In this document: positions 32,902 to 46,098 of the stretch, in pieces
How positions within the stretch are numbered: the first letter of the stretch is position 1
How the letters are laid out: every line of letters starts with the position of its first letter
NCBI RefSeq assembly: GCF_010015585.1
Contig: NW_022985077.1
Location: 62,001 to 126,000 of the forward strand
DNA from: Eremomyces bilateralis CBS 781.70
Lineage: Eukaryota; Ascomycota; Dothideomycetes; Eremomycetales; Eremomycetaceae
Direction: 5' to 3'
DNA length: 64,000 bases
Position numbers and translations under genes: made by a program
Notes under the pieces: model-generated
Database searches by the model: none
Told to the model about the DNA's origin: nothing
The model's input: only the letters and a program-made list of their open reading frames with translations

Positions 32902-34308
32902 ATGCCTATCCGGGTCGACCTACAAGATAAAGTGCAAGACCAAACGCGTTCTCCCCGGCCTCAGCCACCCAAACCATCGTCAATTCTCCGTCGACGCGAT
33001 GATCCAGCGGATGATCTCTTCTGCCCAGCACAGCGATATCAACCTCTAAAAAGGAAACGAGCCCGAGATGGCTATGGCAACATTGGAAGCGAAAAGAAAA
33101 GGAAGGCGGACATCATCCACCGCCCAGAATTCCAGGGCATCATCAGGAGTACCTTTGGAGATCTGTCGCCGACTCCAGTTGTCCCACACGGAGTACCATT
33201 CATCAGACTCATAGTTGGCGCATTTGAGAGGGGCATAAATCTGGCTTTGCGGCCGGACGATGTTTGGCTCGCAATTATGGCGCAAGTTGGGCGGATGCTC
33301 AAAGGAAGCTTGAATCTCAGAGGGAAGTATCTCACTGAGTGGGATGCAGATCGCTATATGATGATCACTTTCGACAAACGCTCTCACCACTCTAGCACCG
33401 ACAATCATATCAATGCAATGCTCAACGAAGAAGCCGACCTCTCCGATTATCGCCTCGTCGACGACAGCAGATACGATTCGAACTTCATAGACGGGATGCC
33501 GCTGCAAGGAAATAGCTCGGTATTCAATGCCAGCGTCAAGGACATTGAAAAAGAACTACATAAAGAAGTCGGCCTTAATATCGAGGATGAAGAGTTCAAA
33601 AAATGGGTCGCATTGGATTTCAGTACTTCCACCGACGCAGATCGAATTGCAGGGGAGGTCAGCCTCTTTGGAGCCGCCGGACCGCGTAACGCATTCCCGC
33701 TATCCGCGACGACCTCCTGCCCTCCGTCGATCCAACTCCTCGGAACCCTCAAGGACTGGGTCGAAATCCTGCGCCGCGTCAAGCAAATGCCACAAATGCA
33801 CTACAAATTCGGCGAATGGAATTCCTTGCTAGAGCCGATCATCTTCCGCATCGTCCATTCGCTCGAACGGCCGGAGTCCGAAAAATACAAGAATTTCTGG
33901 AAGGCGGCATATCACCCGATCGTCGATCGAAGCACTCGCACCGTCCGGCTCGTGTCGGGATGGATCACCGTGTTCAACTACTGGGACGAGGAAGGGAAAC
34001 GGGTGAATCATTTCTCGACCCCAAAGCTGCTAGCCGCACCGACTCTGTACAAGTTGCCCAAGGTGTATGACGTGCCGTGGGCGGATCGATCGATTCTGGC
34101 AGACGCCATGCCGAAGAAAGTGATCGGTATGCCGGTGGTAGTGGCACAGGATAATCCCGACGGTCTCCAACATTTCATAGTTGTGTCCGGATGCAGGGTC
34201 ACCCCACGAAAAGGAGTGGACGATGAATCGGTAGTCGGCAACACCGAATCTGGCTGGTGGTTGCTGAAAGTTTCGCTCAATCCTACCGATCGAAAGAGCG
34301 AATTCTAG
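32902..34308 (+). CDS. DUF4419 family protein
   Basis: The single-exon, 468-residue protein starts at ATG 32902 (taaaATGcc). The N-terminus is polar and basic (PKPSSILRRRDDPADD, KRKRARDGYG). Family-type blocks follow: LALRPDDVWLAIMAQVGRML at about 114-133, MHYKFGEWNSLLEPIIFRIV in the middle, VSGWITVFNYWDEEGKRVN, and a C-terminal half ending SGWWLLKVSL. DUF4419 proteins are often found as expanded families in fungi and some amoebae. Their biochemical role is not known, and none is assigned here. It is convergent with spt6, with 229 bases between stop codons. The family call rests on remembered signature blocks, not a search. Confidence 0.78.
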   Translation: MPIRVDLQDKVQDQTRSPRPQPPKPSSILRRRDDPADDLFCPAQRYQPLKRKRARDGYGNIGSEKKRKADIIHRPEFQGIIRSTFGDLSPTPVVPHGVPFIRLIVGAFERGINLALRPDDVWLAIMAQVGRMLKGSLNLRGKYLTEWDADRYMMITFDKRSHHSSTDNHINAMLNEEADLSDYRLVDDSRYDSNFIDGMPLQGNSSVFNASVKDIEKELHKEVGLNIEDEEFKKWVALDFSTSTDADRIAGEVSLFGAAGPRNAFPLSATTSCPPSIQLLGTLKDWVEILRRVKQMPQMHYKFGEWNSLLEPIIFRIVHSLERPESEKYKNFWKAAYHPIVDRSTRTVRLVSGWITVFNYWDEEGKRVNHFSTPKLLAAPTLYKLPKVYDVPWADRSILADAMPKKVIGMPVVVAQDNPDGLQHFIVVSGCRVTPRKGVDDESVVGNTESGWWLLKVSLNPTDRKSEF

Positions 34309-34537
34309 AGAATTTTGGAAGTCTACCACAGGGTGTCCATGGCACCTGTTCGGGGAAAGAAGTTGGGTTTTGGGATTGTTGAGTCTCATTTCATGCCTGT
34401 ACGCCGTGTTTGAGCCTCTGCATGTGCCTTGCAACCAGATAGACTCGGAGATTGAAACGGTCTTGACCCTTCTATGCTTTTGATTTCCGCTACGCTATGT
34501 AAACTGCTCTTAAGCACCCAAATGCCTGGAACTGCCC

Positions 34538-37500
34538 TTAACGCCTTGGAGGAGGACCGCCTCTAACAGTCAGGTTCTGATTTTGCTGCATGAAAGTTAG
34601 CGTTATTCCAAGACATGAAAGACGCCTGGCACTTACGAAGAGCACTTTGAATCCATTCTTAAGAGCGCGCATGTCCGGGTACTGGTTTTTCTGCAGCTCG
34701 AACGCAACAGGGGTGACTTTTACTGGCCAACTGCAGATCTCGGCATTCTGCCCAGGTTTGAAGCTCAAGAAGAAGTACCCGGGGTATTTGGGGTTAATGC
34801 AGAAAGCGTAATTCGAACGCCTGGGATTGGCCTTGCTGTATGTGTTGAGCCACTCATCTAGCAAAAGCGTCAGTGTCCTGAATTTCTGGTCCTTTCGTTA
34901 AACGTACCTGTGGCGGCCTTGCTCCGCGCCTGGTATTTCTCGTCGTTTACCATCTCCTCCACCTTCTTTGCCATGGCATTCACATGATTGGCAATAAGAT
35001 CGTCCAAGTCACTGTACGTGTATTTGCCCACGACGAGCTTTTTGCCGACACTGAAATCATTATCTTTGGATAGCTCCACGACGTCAATGTGCTGATAGAT
35101 CGTGTCGCTGATTTTCCATGTAACGGCGAGATGATCGGTTCCAAGAGAACTGGGACGGATGACAACATCCCCGCGGCTTTGAGAACCAAGGTATTCTTCC
35201 GCTTGAGCCGAGTTGAAAGGCCGGAAGTTTGGGTGTTTAATGACCCGTTGAGCTCGTCCAGCCTTTTGCTCTTTTGCCTTCTTCTCATCAGATACGTCCT
35301 CGTTGTGTTGCACAAAGTCCCATTCACCAGGGTTGTGGTCGAGCTCTTTTCTATATCCCCTTTTGAGGGCACGCTCGTTCAAGCTGAGTGTTGCGTGCAA
35401 CTGCCGCTTGTTTAGGTGTAGGAGCTTAGCTTGAATGGTTTGATTCCGGGCAAAGACGTCTCTGGGGTCGAGGCCGCGCTCTCCGCCAACGCCATCTGGG
35501 AACTCGCCCTCTGAAATGGTGCCATCCATACCATTGTCAAGGCGAACCTCGATATGGTTGGAGAACACCTTCCAAATGCTCACGGAAATGATCATGTCCT
35601 CGATCAGTGACTCTTTTGTCTCGCCAGAAAGTATCGAGAAGATCTCCTCGTGCGTCAGGATGATCAATGGTTTCCGAAGTTCTTCGAAAGGTGCTTGCAA
35701 CTCCTCGCGGATGTTCTCCAAAGTCGCTCGTTTTCGTTGGTTGAACTTGGTCGCAAGCTGCTCAGCATACTCCTCCAGAACAAGATCATTGACCTTTTCT
35801 TGGGCTTCTTCTTTGATGAGCTTCCGGATCACAGCACCCGGACCGGATTCATCCACTTCAGCCTTGATATCTTCTTCATCCAGCTCGAGGGCATCGGCAG
35901 CCATTTTCTGGGCCAGGTAGTAGTCCTCGGGATGGACACGAGTATTGTCCAAGTAGTCGGAATCGGTTTCAGTAGAATCGTAGGTGATGTAGAGAAAACT
36001 GGCGCAATTCTTCCAGACTTGCGGTCCAACCGCCTGAATCAGTTTCTTGTCGGGATCGCCCAAAAGCTCGTCACGAGTGTGGACAACGCTGCCATTGATG
36101 TTAATGGCCTTGACCATCTGGGCAGCCTTTCTCGGGCCCAGACCGGAGATGTATGGGAGCAGGTTTGCGATACGAGAGTCGCTCATTGCCATGTTCGCTT
36201 CGACACCGACAAGGTTCACCAGATCGACCATGCTGCTCTCCAAGTACCGAAGTAGCTTGTCTTTGGGGAGTAAGTCTTGATTAGCTTCGAATGAGATCGA
36301 AGTGATGTGCTTTCCAAGAGCAGCGTATTCAAGCAGGGGGTTTTGCAGGTAGCGAGAAAGGCCAACGCAATACTTTGCGAGGGGTGCGAAGCCCGGATAG
36401 TCAGCTGTTGCTTGGTCGCTGGTATGGTATAGGCGTGCAGTCTCGTCGTTGACGATCATAACTTCGAGCCTGTCGGTCTTGAAGTTTCCATCTTCATCTT
36501 CAAACTCGGAGCTTCGAAGGTCTTGCCGATCGACAATATCCTGTACCTCTTTATACAGTTTTCGCGCCTCGACGGAGAAGCCGCCTACTCCGATGACGTC
36601 GGGTTGCCGTCTGTTAACGAGCTCAAGGAACCGCTCTACATCTTTTCCATCCGGGATGTCTTTCTCGGGATTCCCAGCCCGCAGATCGACGAACTTCCCG
36701 TGTTCTAGTACGCGACCGTCTTCGTCAACATAGGTCCAGACAATTGCATCTCTGCCGCCATGACCATTGGTAAGAGCCAGAACTCGCGGTTCCGTTCCTT
36801 TGACCATGCCTTTCGGCCGATAAGGTGCTTGGTCAAGCTTCGTATAGTACTTCTCGCGGATCGTACGTCCCAACTCATTCTCGCATTCTACCTTCAACGT
36901 CTCTTTGACTGATTTCGCGATATTTTGCTCGAGCTTTTGAAGGGCGAGATCGACAACATCGCGGCGCGCCTCGTTCCATGCATCTGCAACAGAACTCAAA
37001 CTATCGGATTCGATAAGTCGGTAGAGATTCTCGGAAAACCGCCTCTTGCTCTGCAAACTGATCTTGACTTCAACGAGTCCCTCCGCTTCGGCCTTGAGCA
37101 TGCGAAGATAGAGTTCAGGTCGACGGGCAATGGCGGTGAAGTCCTGGTTTCGGAGGTACTTGAATTCGAAATATCGATGGTCCTCCGTAATCTGTCGGGC
37201 ACCTCGCTCGGTTCGGAAACAATCAAGAATGCCTTCCTCATAGAAAGACTTGCGGACATACTTGCGCATTCGCGGAGACACGAAAATCTCTTCGGCAAAC
37301 ATCGCCTTTGCAGCTTTGAGAACTACCGATCCAGTAGGGAAATCAGGAGAATCCAAGAGGCCGTCAGCCATATCGTCCGGCCGGCTGGAAGCATCTTCGG
37401 TGTATTCTCTTTGGCCGGGATTCAGTGCACTTTTCGCAAGCTGGTCTGCAGAAAGTCCAAATGCTCGGACGAGTTGGTACACTCTTGATGCTCGAACCCT

Positions 37501-39024
37501 TTCCCATGTACTTCTCGAGGCACGAGCGCGCTTCTGGGTGCCGTTGGTCCCTGCATCCGCGGCGTGGACATCTTTCAGCTCAGCAGCGTAACGGAAGTGG
37601 AGATAATCTTGCAGATCCTGGACGTCCTCCATGTTGATCGCAACCGGTAAAAGCTCTTCGAGTACTTTATCTGGTTGGGGTAGGATCGGCTTGATGGACT
37701 CGTAGGATTTCCGGACCGAGTCGCGCTTCTCAGCCATACCCCTATACCGCAAATCGAGGTCGAAGATCTGCCATAGGTCTCCTTGATCCAACAAACGATC
37801 CGCATTGATCTCTTTCTTGCCATTGACCATATGCTCAGTAGCATGGATGACATAGTCCTTGCGGTGCTGGAAAATGAAAGGAACTTCGAATTCATCGACG
37901 TTGAAGAACTGCAACACTTTGGCAACCGCCTGCTGGAATGGCTCCAATAATGCTCTCTCCAGGCGCTTCTTCGGGAACATCATTCCAGTGACCCACACGG
38001 CTTCTTCGCTGCTTCGTTGAGCCATCTGTTCGGGGGAGAGATCCAACGGTTTGAACGACTTCCTCGCCAACTGGAACCGTTCCGGGACATCGGTATTACG
38101 GATTTCGTTATCTTCATCCGTAAGCATTCGCTCCACGAGCTGGGATGGTTCGAAAACATCCTTCAGAGTGAGTTCCTCTCCGAGTCCTTGTTCTTCCTCG
38201 TCGATCTGATCTTGAATCTCCAAGGCCCAATCGTATTCTGTGCCATCACCGAAAGCCATCCGTAGGTCTTCCAGAGCAGCTTCATCGAGCCCGGACTGTT
38301 CGATAGCGCCAATCCCAGCCAGACCACGAGGGGCGCCAGGTTTTCTAACCTCCAATTCTTCGCGAAGTGCCTCGCGCTCCTCCTCATCCAGTTCATCGTC
38401 CTCGATGAAATCATCCAGGTCCTCGGGCAGACCTTGGAACCGTCCACGGGGGCGGGTCTCCTCTTCAACCTCCTCATCATTGAATATGTCCGCTAGGTCG
38501 CGATGCTCGGGTGCACTCCGATCGGCGTGGCCTTGTTTGAGTCGTTTGAACTTAGGCTTGGCAGTGTTAATTGTAGGATCTGTAGATTATGATACGGCTA
38601 TTGCTTACCTTCGCAGCCGTGCGCTGCTCGAAACCGCCGTGCGCTTCGGCAACAAGATCTAAATCTTCCTCATCGAGCAGTTCAAGGCCGTCGGCGCGCT
38701 CGCTTCGTGGTCGCTTCCGTTTAGCACGGCGCCGGGCGCGTTCCTCTTCCTCCTCCTCTTCATCAACGATGAAGCCCTCGCGGATCTATGTGATGAGATT
38801 AGTCTTCGAAGATCCGGCAACTCAATGGTAGACCCTATGATAATTGCCAAACATACTCTTGCGGCCTCCTCCTCATCTTCGTCATCTTCTTCTTCCTCGC
38901 TAGAGTCCGCCATGGCTTTGTCGCCACCCTTGCGAGGGCGATCTTCACCGTTCTCCCTATCATAGTCTTCTTCTTCCTCTTCACTGCCTACCTCCGCCGC
39001 CACGTCGAAGAACTCCGATGCCAT
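34538..39024 (-). CDS. spt6: Transcription elongation factor and histone chaperone Spt6
   Basis: Spt6 travels with RNA polymerase II and reassembles nucleosomes behind it. Five exons on the minus strand: 39024-38857, 38785-38609, 38556-34908, 34857-34637 and 34585-34538, with introns of 71, 52, 50 and 51 bases. The product is 1420 residues, as usual for the family. Order of parts: a very acidic N-terminus ([12 protein letters not shown]) with basic patches, the helix-turn-helix region, the YqgF-like domain, the helix-hairpin-helix block ([20 protein letters not shown]), the S1 domain ([20 protein letters not shown]) and the SH2 domains ([20 protein letters not shown]). A short tail ends RGGPPPRR. 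The C-terminal exons are tiny and fall outside the long frame; they were placed because they complete the second SH2 (AICINP-type [17 protein letters not shown]). It is divergent from nop58. Confidence 0.97.
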
Positions 39025-39606
39025 GGCGCGTCGCAGCTAAGAAGAAAGGGAATGGACGTGAAAGTGAAGAACGCTTCGAGATGTGAGGGGATAAAGTCAA
39101 GCAGTTTTCTGGAGACGTATGGCAAAGGGATTAACCAGCCGAGCTGCTGGCTATGGAACGAATGCGTGGAAGTCAACAAACTCCCAAAAATGAACTTTGA
39201 GTGCTCAGTGCTGGTCTGAGGCATCGAGATCAATGGAATTTACCCGAAGTAAATCCTGAGAGGGACAGGGATGCAAAGTTAGGCATCAAGGCAATAATAA
39301 AATTGTCTGAAGGAAGGCATCAAGTACGTGACATCACGTGAGGTGCGAGTTTATCTATCACGTGAGCTGTAGTGGGAACTGCAAATCTTGGCGCGATGCT
39401 TGGCGCTTTTTGAATTTTTGATTCTCACCACAAAGTTTCGAAGCTGCAAAGGTTCCTTCAGCTGGTATTGCTGGCTATCAATCCCAATTCCTTCACCGAT
39501 TGCTGGATCATATTGATCTTATAGCTCTCATACTCATCCGATTAATATCGCCCGTCAGAATCTCACCCCGTCAACCCCGAGTCTAGTTGAGCTCGGTTCC
39601 GGCAAG
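39025..39606. promoter_or_regulatory. Shared divergent promoter of spt6 and nop58
   Basis: These 582 bases separate two housekeeping starts and must hold both promoters. Two close TCACGTGA/ATCACGTGAG palindromic sequences (around 39334 and 39358) are E-box/CACGTG-like and the most obvious candidate sites. Confidence 0.5.
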
Positions 39607-41409
39607 ATGCCTCTTTTCGTCCTCACCGAGACCAGCGCTGGTTATGCGCTGCTGAAGGCGAAGGACAAGAAACTTCTCAAACGAGATGACTTATCGGAGA
39701 AGTCGAGCACGGCCGAGGGGCTGTGCGACATGTGAGTGATGTTGGAGATACACCGCTCTTGTTCCTTTGCTCATCCACTGCAGGCTCAAGCTGAAGAAGT
39801 TCCGAAAATTCGAAAATGCTACAGAGGCTCTCGACGAAGCAGCGGCCGTGATGGAAGGAAAGGTATGATAGAGTCAGTAGTTCTACACACGCTTTTCTAA
39901 TACATCAACTAGGTCACGCCGGTCCTGTCAAAACTACTCGACGAGCTGAAGGAGGAGACCAAGGCCTCATTAACAGTTGCCGACCCGAAACTGGCGAACG
40001 CAATCAACAAGCTCCCACAGCTATCGCTAGCCCCTATTGCCGACTCGACGACTGAGGACCTGTATCGTGCTATTCGTCAACATCTCCCGTCACTGATTCC
40101 TGGCTTGCTTCCTACTGATATCGACACGATGAATCTCGGTCTATCGCATTCGCTTTCCCGGCACAAGCTCAAGTTCTCACCCGACAAGGTCGACACCATG
40201 ATCGTTCAGGCCATCAACCTTCTCGACGATCTTGACAAAGAACTGAACGTGTATGCGATGAGAGTCAAGGAGTGGTATGGCTGGCATTTCCCCGAGATGG
40301 CCCGCATCATCAATGACAATATGGCTTACGCTCGGGTTGTCATCCATGTGGGCATGAGATCAAATGCGTCCTCATCTGATCTGACAGATATCCTCCCGGA
40401 AGAAATCGAGGGAGCCGTCAAGGCTGCCGCAGAGATTTCGATGGGCACGGAAATCACGGATGAGGATCTGGAGAACATCAAGGCCCTTGCAGAGCAGGTC
40501 ATCTCCTTCTCCGAGTACCGTATCGAGCTGGCCAACTACTTGAACTCAAGGATGGTGGCCCTTGCGCCGAATCTCACCACCCTGGTCGGTGATCTTGTCG
40601 GTGCGCGTTTGATCGCACACGCTGGAAGTCTTCTGAACTTGGCTAAGAGCCCGGGAAGTACGATCCAGATCATCGGAGCCGAAAAGGCGCTATTCCGAGC
40701 TCTAAAGACGAAACATGACACGCCCAAGTATGGTCTGATCTATCACGCTTCCCTGGTTGGCCAGGCAAGTGGAAAGAATAAGGGCAAAATCGCACGTATG
40801 CTGGCGGCCAAGACTGCCCTGGGACTTCGTGCCGATGCCCTTTCCGACTGGGGAACCGCCGGCGCCGGCAAGGGCCCCGAGCCGTCGGAAGAGGACAAGG
40901 CACTCTTCGGTGTTGCGTCACGAATCAAGATCGAGCAGAGGTTACGGGCGCTGGAAGGCAAGCCTTTGGCTGCCAGGGGAACGGCCATTGGGCCCGGAGG
41001 CCAGACTCAGAACCAGCCGAAGTGGGAGGTCAAGGAGGCGCGGAAGTATAATGCCGACGCGGATGGCCTTCAAGGAGACGAGCCCGCCGGTCACGCCGAC
41101 CAACGAGAAACCGTGCCTACCAATGGCACCAAAGCCGAAGCTATGGATGTGGATGAGGACGAAGAGTCCGACGAGGAGATGGAAGATCAGGCCGAAGCTG
41201 GTGCCACCAACGGGACCGCCAAGGATGATCGGGCCGCAAAGAAGGCCGAGAAGAAGGCTCGCAAGGAAGCTAAGGCCGAGAAGAAGCGGCTGAAGGAGGA
41301 GAAGAAGGCCGCTAAGGAGGGCAAGGGCTCGAAGGAAGAGAAGAAGCGGAAGCGCGGCGCCAACGACGACGAGGGCAAGAAGAAGAAGAAGAAGTCCCGC
41401 GGCGATTGA
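39607..41409 (+). CDS. nop58: Nucleolar box C/D snoRNP core protein Nop58
   Basis: Nop58 is a core protein of box C/D snoRNPs that guide 2'-O-methylation and processing of pre-rRNA in the nucleolus. Three exons, 39607-39731, 39784-39862 and 39913-41409, with 52- and 50-base introns, give 566 residues. The N-terminal domain starts [20 protein letters not shown]. The coiled-coil NOSIC region includes [19 protein letters not shown], and the Nop domain is unmistakable ([52 protein letters not shown]). The tail has an acidic block ([15 protein letters not shown]) and then a long Lys/Glu repeat ending [10 protein letters not shown], the usual nucleolar tail. Everything is intact. Confidence 0.97.
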
Positions 41410-42235
41410 GCCGACATCCCTGTCTTCTCCCTCCCTTGATTTCGTACCGCCATTCTATTTCCAAAATGAATTGCTGTGGAAGTTTCTTGATGTTCTGGAG
41501 CATGGGCGTCGGAGACTACTTCTTGTTCGCGGCCTTCGCGTCACGGACCTGAACCGTCCTTCTTCTGTTGGGTACATGGACGGCGTGAGGAGTGCCTCAT
41601 CATTTCGGATGCAAAAGGGGATGGGGGGTATACGTGTTTGCGAGTTTATTTAATTGTATAGCTTTCAATGCAATGCCTTTTCAAAAGCAGTCAGTGAGTG
41701 TAGTGTATGCCTGTACGCTTGTGACCAGTGGCTCGAGATGGGACACTGCCAAATGGACTGGTATTAGCAATGAATGGGTCCCAATTGGTATGTCTAGTCC
41801 ATGTGAACGCTCACATGTAGTCCCATCGAGTTTGATGGCGTCAGATACCGATCTCAGGGTGTCATCGAAAGTTTACCCTATAGATGGAAGTGAATAGTGC
41901 AGAAACCAGAGTAGGTTGTTGCTGGTTCCCTCAAGGCAACGTTGTCTTCCCAAAATCGTTAGCGTTATACATTACACACTAGTCTTTACACAACCACCCA
42001 ATGACCAGACAAGTTCGCGCCAGGCTTTCCTATGACTGTAAGCTGAGTCAGCGATTATTCACGCCCAGACACCCAGCAACCTCCACGTTTACCTCAGACG
42101 CTCGTCAACTTCCAACTCATCGTCTCCAGCCTCCAACCCGCCAATTTCCCGAGTCGAACGGCACCAGCACGACCGTCAGGCCACCAAAGCCCCGAACCGG
42201 CGAGCCGTCGCCCGTTGCAACTGGTGGACGTCAAC
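41410..42235. other. Intergenic between nop58 and spc1
   Basis: Contains the 3' flank of nop58 and, from about 42000, a CA/CC-rich segment that is probably the 5' leader of spc1. There is no other gene. Confidence 0.5.
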
Positions 42236-42647
42236 ATGGCCGATGAGGTGGTGGAGAAAGTCCGTGAGCTTCTGGAAGGACAGATTGTATGCAGCCACGC
42301 CGGTGCGGAGATGGGATGGTGGCTAACGGCGGTGTAGGACTTCGAGGGGCAGCGGCTTGCGGAATTGATGCAGTATGCGTTTCTGACTACCGTTGGGGTG
42401 AGTTCGATTCGATCGGTCAGCGGGATACGGGGGGGCTAATCGAGCATAGGCAATCGCGTTTATCTACGGATACGTGACGCAGAACGTTTACAACAGTGCC
42501 TACATTGGCCTCGGGGGTACCGCCCTCACGATGCTACTGGTCGTTCCTCCGTGGCCGTTCTTCAATAAGCACCCGGTTCGATGGCTTTCTCCTCACATCG
42601 GCGCGTCGCCAATCTCGATATCGGTGGATGGGAAGAAAATGAGTTGA
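42236..42647 (+). CDS. spc1: Signal peptidase complex subunit 1
   Basis: This is a small non-catalytic ER-membrane subunit of signal peptidase (SPCS1/SPC12). Three exons, 42236-42286, 42338-42397 and 42450-42647, with 51- and 52-base introns, give 102 residues. Typical parts are DFEGQRLAELMQYAFLTTVG, the first membrane helix continuing AIAFIYGYVTQN, a short NSAYIGLGG turn, and the second helix TALTMLLVVPPWPFFNKHPV, which carries the PWPFFN/NKHPV signature. Both termini face the cytosol in this family. Individual frames are too short to be obvious without splicing. Confidence 0.93.
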
Positions 42648-42995
42648 TTGGGCGTTGGCATTCGGTTTAGGATATAGATGACGCATGGAGTTCAGGTGTG
42701 GGATATGTGCCAATCATGTGGCCTCGACAGAGATCACAATAGGATATGAAGCGATTGGGACTGGGATTCCCGTTGCACTACCAGAGCGCATATTCGAGGG
42801 ATTCATGAAATTGCCTCAATAAGAGGCAGAGGTTGTGTATTTGGTTCGCCATGAGGAATAACTAGTGCTCAACGCACCGATAACACCAACGCCGTGTCCC
42901 ATGAGTTCGTGTCGTGAGCGTGCCATCCCGCTTTTCGCAGTGCGGGAGATCGCGCCAAACCGCCCACCGTGCAAATGATCCAGCCTCGGGTGTCC
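42648..42995. other. Convergent 3' flanks of spc1 and rbx1
   Basis: A short intergenic stretch between two convergent stop codons. Nothing else was seen. Confidence 0.5.
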
Positions 42996-43556
<561 letters not shown>

Positions 43557-44367
43557 GCGTGGAGCTTTGAAAGATTGCAGAGACCGGGTATACGATGGTC
43601 AAAGAGGCTTTATGAGGGGCGGATAAGGTAGCTAATTAGGTCGAGACTGAATGAAGTGGTTAGCTTTCAGACACAAAAACAGACAAGGGATCATGAAGGT
43701 GGAGCTTTACATGATATTAACACCCTTCGAGTGAGTGACTGTACAGCTCCAGTTGTTGTATTCTAGCACTTAATCACGGTGCATCCAACTGCTCCAGATG
43801 GTGTTCAAGCATTCAAGGCGGGATATCGTGGTGGTGCAAGTGGACGGAATAAGGCAGGAATGTAGATCTGAGGCGTTAAGGCAGGCAATATTTATGCCTC
43901 CATGTCTGCTTACTATACGGGTTGGTGCCTTAGCTTGTGCCCACAGCAATTCACTTCACTGTCCAGATCATTAACTTCATGCGAGAATGATGAAGTATAT
44001 TCATTATGTGTCATTATATGTCTGTCTACACTATTACTACCCATGAACTAAATGTACATTCCAATTTTTCACTATAGGAATATCATGGTCGATGTTCCTC
44101 ACACTGAGTGCAAACAGTGCAATATCAACTGATAGGCGACAACCCTTGAAGCCACCCTCACCCCTGAAGCGCAGCTCCCAGCAGCTCGCGGAACACGTAG
44201 CCACAAAAACGTGCCAGATCTTAACGGAGACCTCGACCACCACGCTGCACTCAACCTCCGCAATCACCAACATCATCCACTTCTCCCTTTCATAACACCT
44301 ATCTCGTTTGCTGGAGTTCTCGGTGGTCTTTGGCATTTAGCAGGAAGTTCATGGTGATCTTGCAATC
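43557..44367. promoter_or_regulatory. Divergent intergenic region, rbx1 / sec61
   Basis: These 811 bases between two divergent starts must contain both promoters. No recognised gene, RNA or specific site was found. Confidence 0.45.
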
Positions 44368-46098
44368 ATGAGTCGTACGTCCAGTCCTATCCATATCCCC
44401 AGATCCTCCGATACAGAGGATTTTTGATGGGCATCAACTAACACGTCGCAATTGATGCAGTCCGCTTCCTCGATCTCATCAAACCCTTCACTCCTCTCCT
44501 CCCGGAGGTCTCCTCTCCAGAGACGAAGATCACCTTCCAGCAGCGGTTAATATGGACAGGTGTAAGCATCCCCATTGCACGATCTACATCCCCATATCAC
44601 ACGCGAGCAGCTTCCGAGTTTGTGCATAAGGTCAATGGCTGATCATTTGCGGAATAGGTGACGCTACTTGTCTTCCTGGTGATGAGCCAGATGCCTTTGT
44701 ACGGCATTGTGTCATCGGACTCCTCGGACCCGATGTACTGGCTCCGTATGATGCTGGCCAGTAACAGAGGGACGCTGATGGAGCTGGGAATCACACCTAT
44801 CATCTCGTCCGGCATGGTGTTCCAGCTTCTTGCCGGTACCCACATGCTCGACATTGACATGAACCTGAAGACCGATCGCGAACTCTACCAGACCGCCCAG
44901 AAGCTCCTCGCGCTGATCATTTCCGTTGGCCAAGCCATCGTGTACGTCGTTAGCGGTCTCTATGGCCCCCCCTCTGAACTTGGCCTGGGTGTCTGCATCC
45001 TCCTGGTCGTGCAGCTCGTCATTGCCGGATTGGTTATTATCCTCCTCGACGAACTCCTCCAGAAGGGCTACGGATTCGGCAGCGGTATTTCGCTCTTCAT
45101 CGCGACCAATGTCTGCGAGTCGATCGTCTGGAAGGCGTTCTCGCCCACGACGATCAACACTGGCCGTGGACCGGAATTCGAAGGCGCCGTGCTTGCTCTC
45201 GTTCATCTGCTCATCACCTGGCCCAACAAGAGCCTCGCACTGCGCGAAGCGTTCTTCCGCCAGAACCTTCCCAACATCATGAACTTGATGGCCACCGTCG
45301 TCATCTTCGCGGCCGTGATCTACCTCCAAGGATTCCGCGTTGAGATTCCGGTCAAGTCATCCCGTCAACGCGGCATGCGCGGATCGTATCCCGTGCGATT
45401 GTTCTACACCTCCAACATGGTATGTCCAAAACTCCAGTTCAGTTTCGGGTTCGACTAACATTTTCTAGCCCATCATGCTGCAATCCGCATTGACCTCCAA
45501 TGTCTTCATCATCTCGCAGATGCTCTACTCCCGCTTCACTGACAACCTCCTCGTTCGTCTCCTCGGCGTGTGGGAGCCGCTCCAAGACGGCTCCTCGCAG
45601 CTCCACGCGGCGTCCGGGATCGCGTACTACATGTCTCCGCCGCTCTCCTTCTCCCAGGCTCTTCTCGACCCGATCCACACCGCGGTATACCTCGTGTACA
45701 TGATCGTCGCCTGCGCCATCTTCTCCAAGACGTGGATCGAGGTTTCCGGATCCAGCCCCCGCGATGTCGCCAAGCAGCTTAAGGAACAGGGACTCGTGAT
45801 GGCCGGGCACCGGGAGCAGAGCATGTACAAGGAGCTCAAGCGGGTGATCCCGACAGCTGCTGCGTTCGGTGGCGCGTGTATCGGCGTTCTCTCCGTTACT
45901 AGCGATATGTTGGGAGCGTTGGGAAGCGGAACGAGCATTCTGTTGGCCGTGACGTAAGTTTTGTCCTATCTCATGCTTTCATGAGATATCGTGTCGCTGT
46001 ATAATGCTAACCTTCCAAACAGTATGATCTACAGCTACTTCGAGATCGCCGCGAAGGAGGGCGACATCGCCGGCCTCAAGGGCATGGTCCTCGGCTAA
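44368..46098 (+). CDS. sec61: Sec61 alpha subunit, ER protein-translocation channel
   Basis: This is the ten-helix pore of the ER translocon. Five exons, 44368-44374, 44461-44561, 44658-45419, 45469-45953 and 46023-46098, give 476 residues, the normal length. The first exon is only seven bases (ATG plus four), so the start is separated from the rest by an 86-base intron. The joined N-terminus reads [19 protein letters not shown]. Diagnostic blocks are [77 protein letters not shown] and the end [20 protein letters not shown]. Hydrophobic helices alternate as expected. No lesions are seen. Confidence 0.97.

Noticed and set aside
44712-45329. Minus-strand frame of 205 codons
   Set aside because: Antisense shadow of the sec61 main exon.
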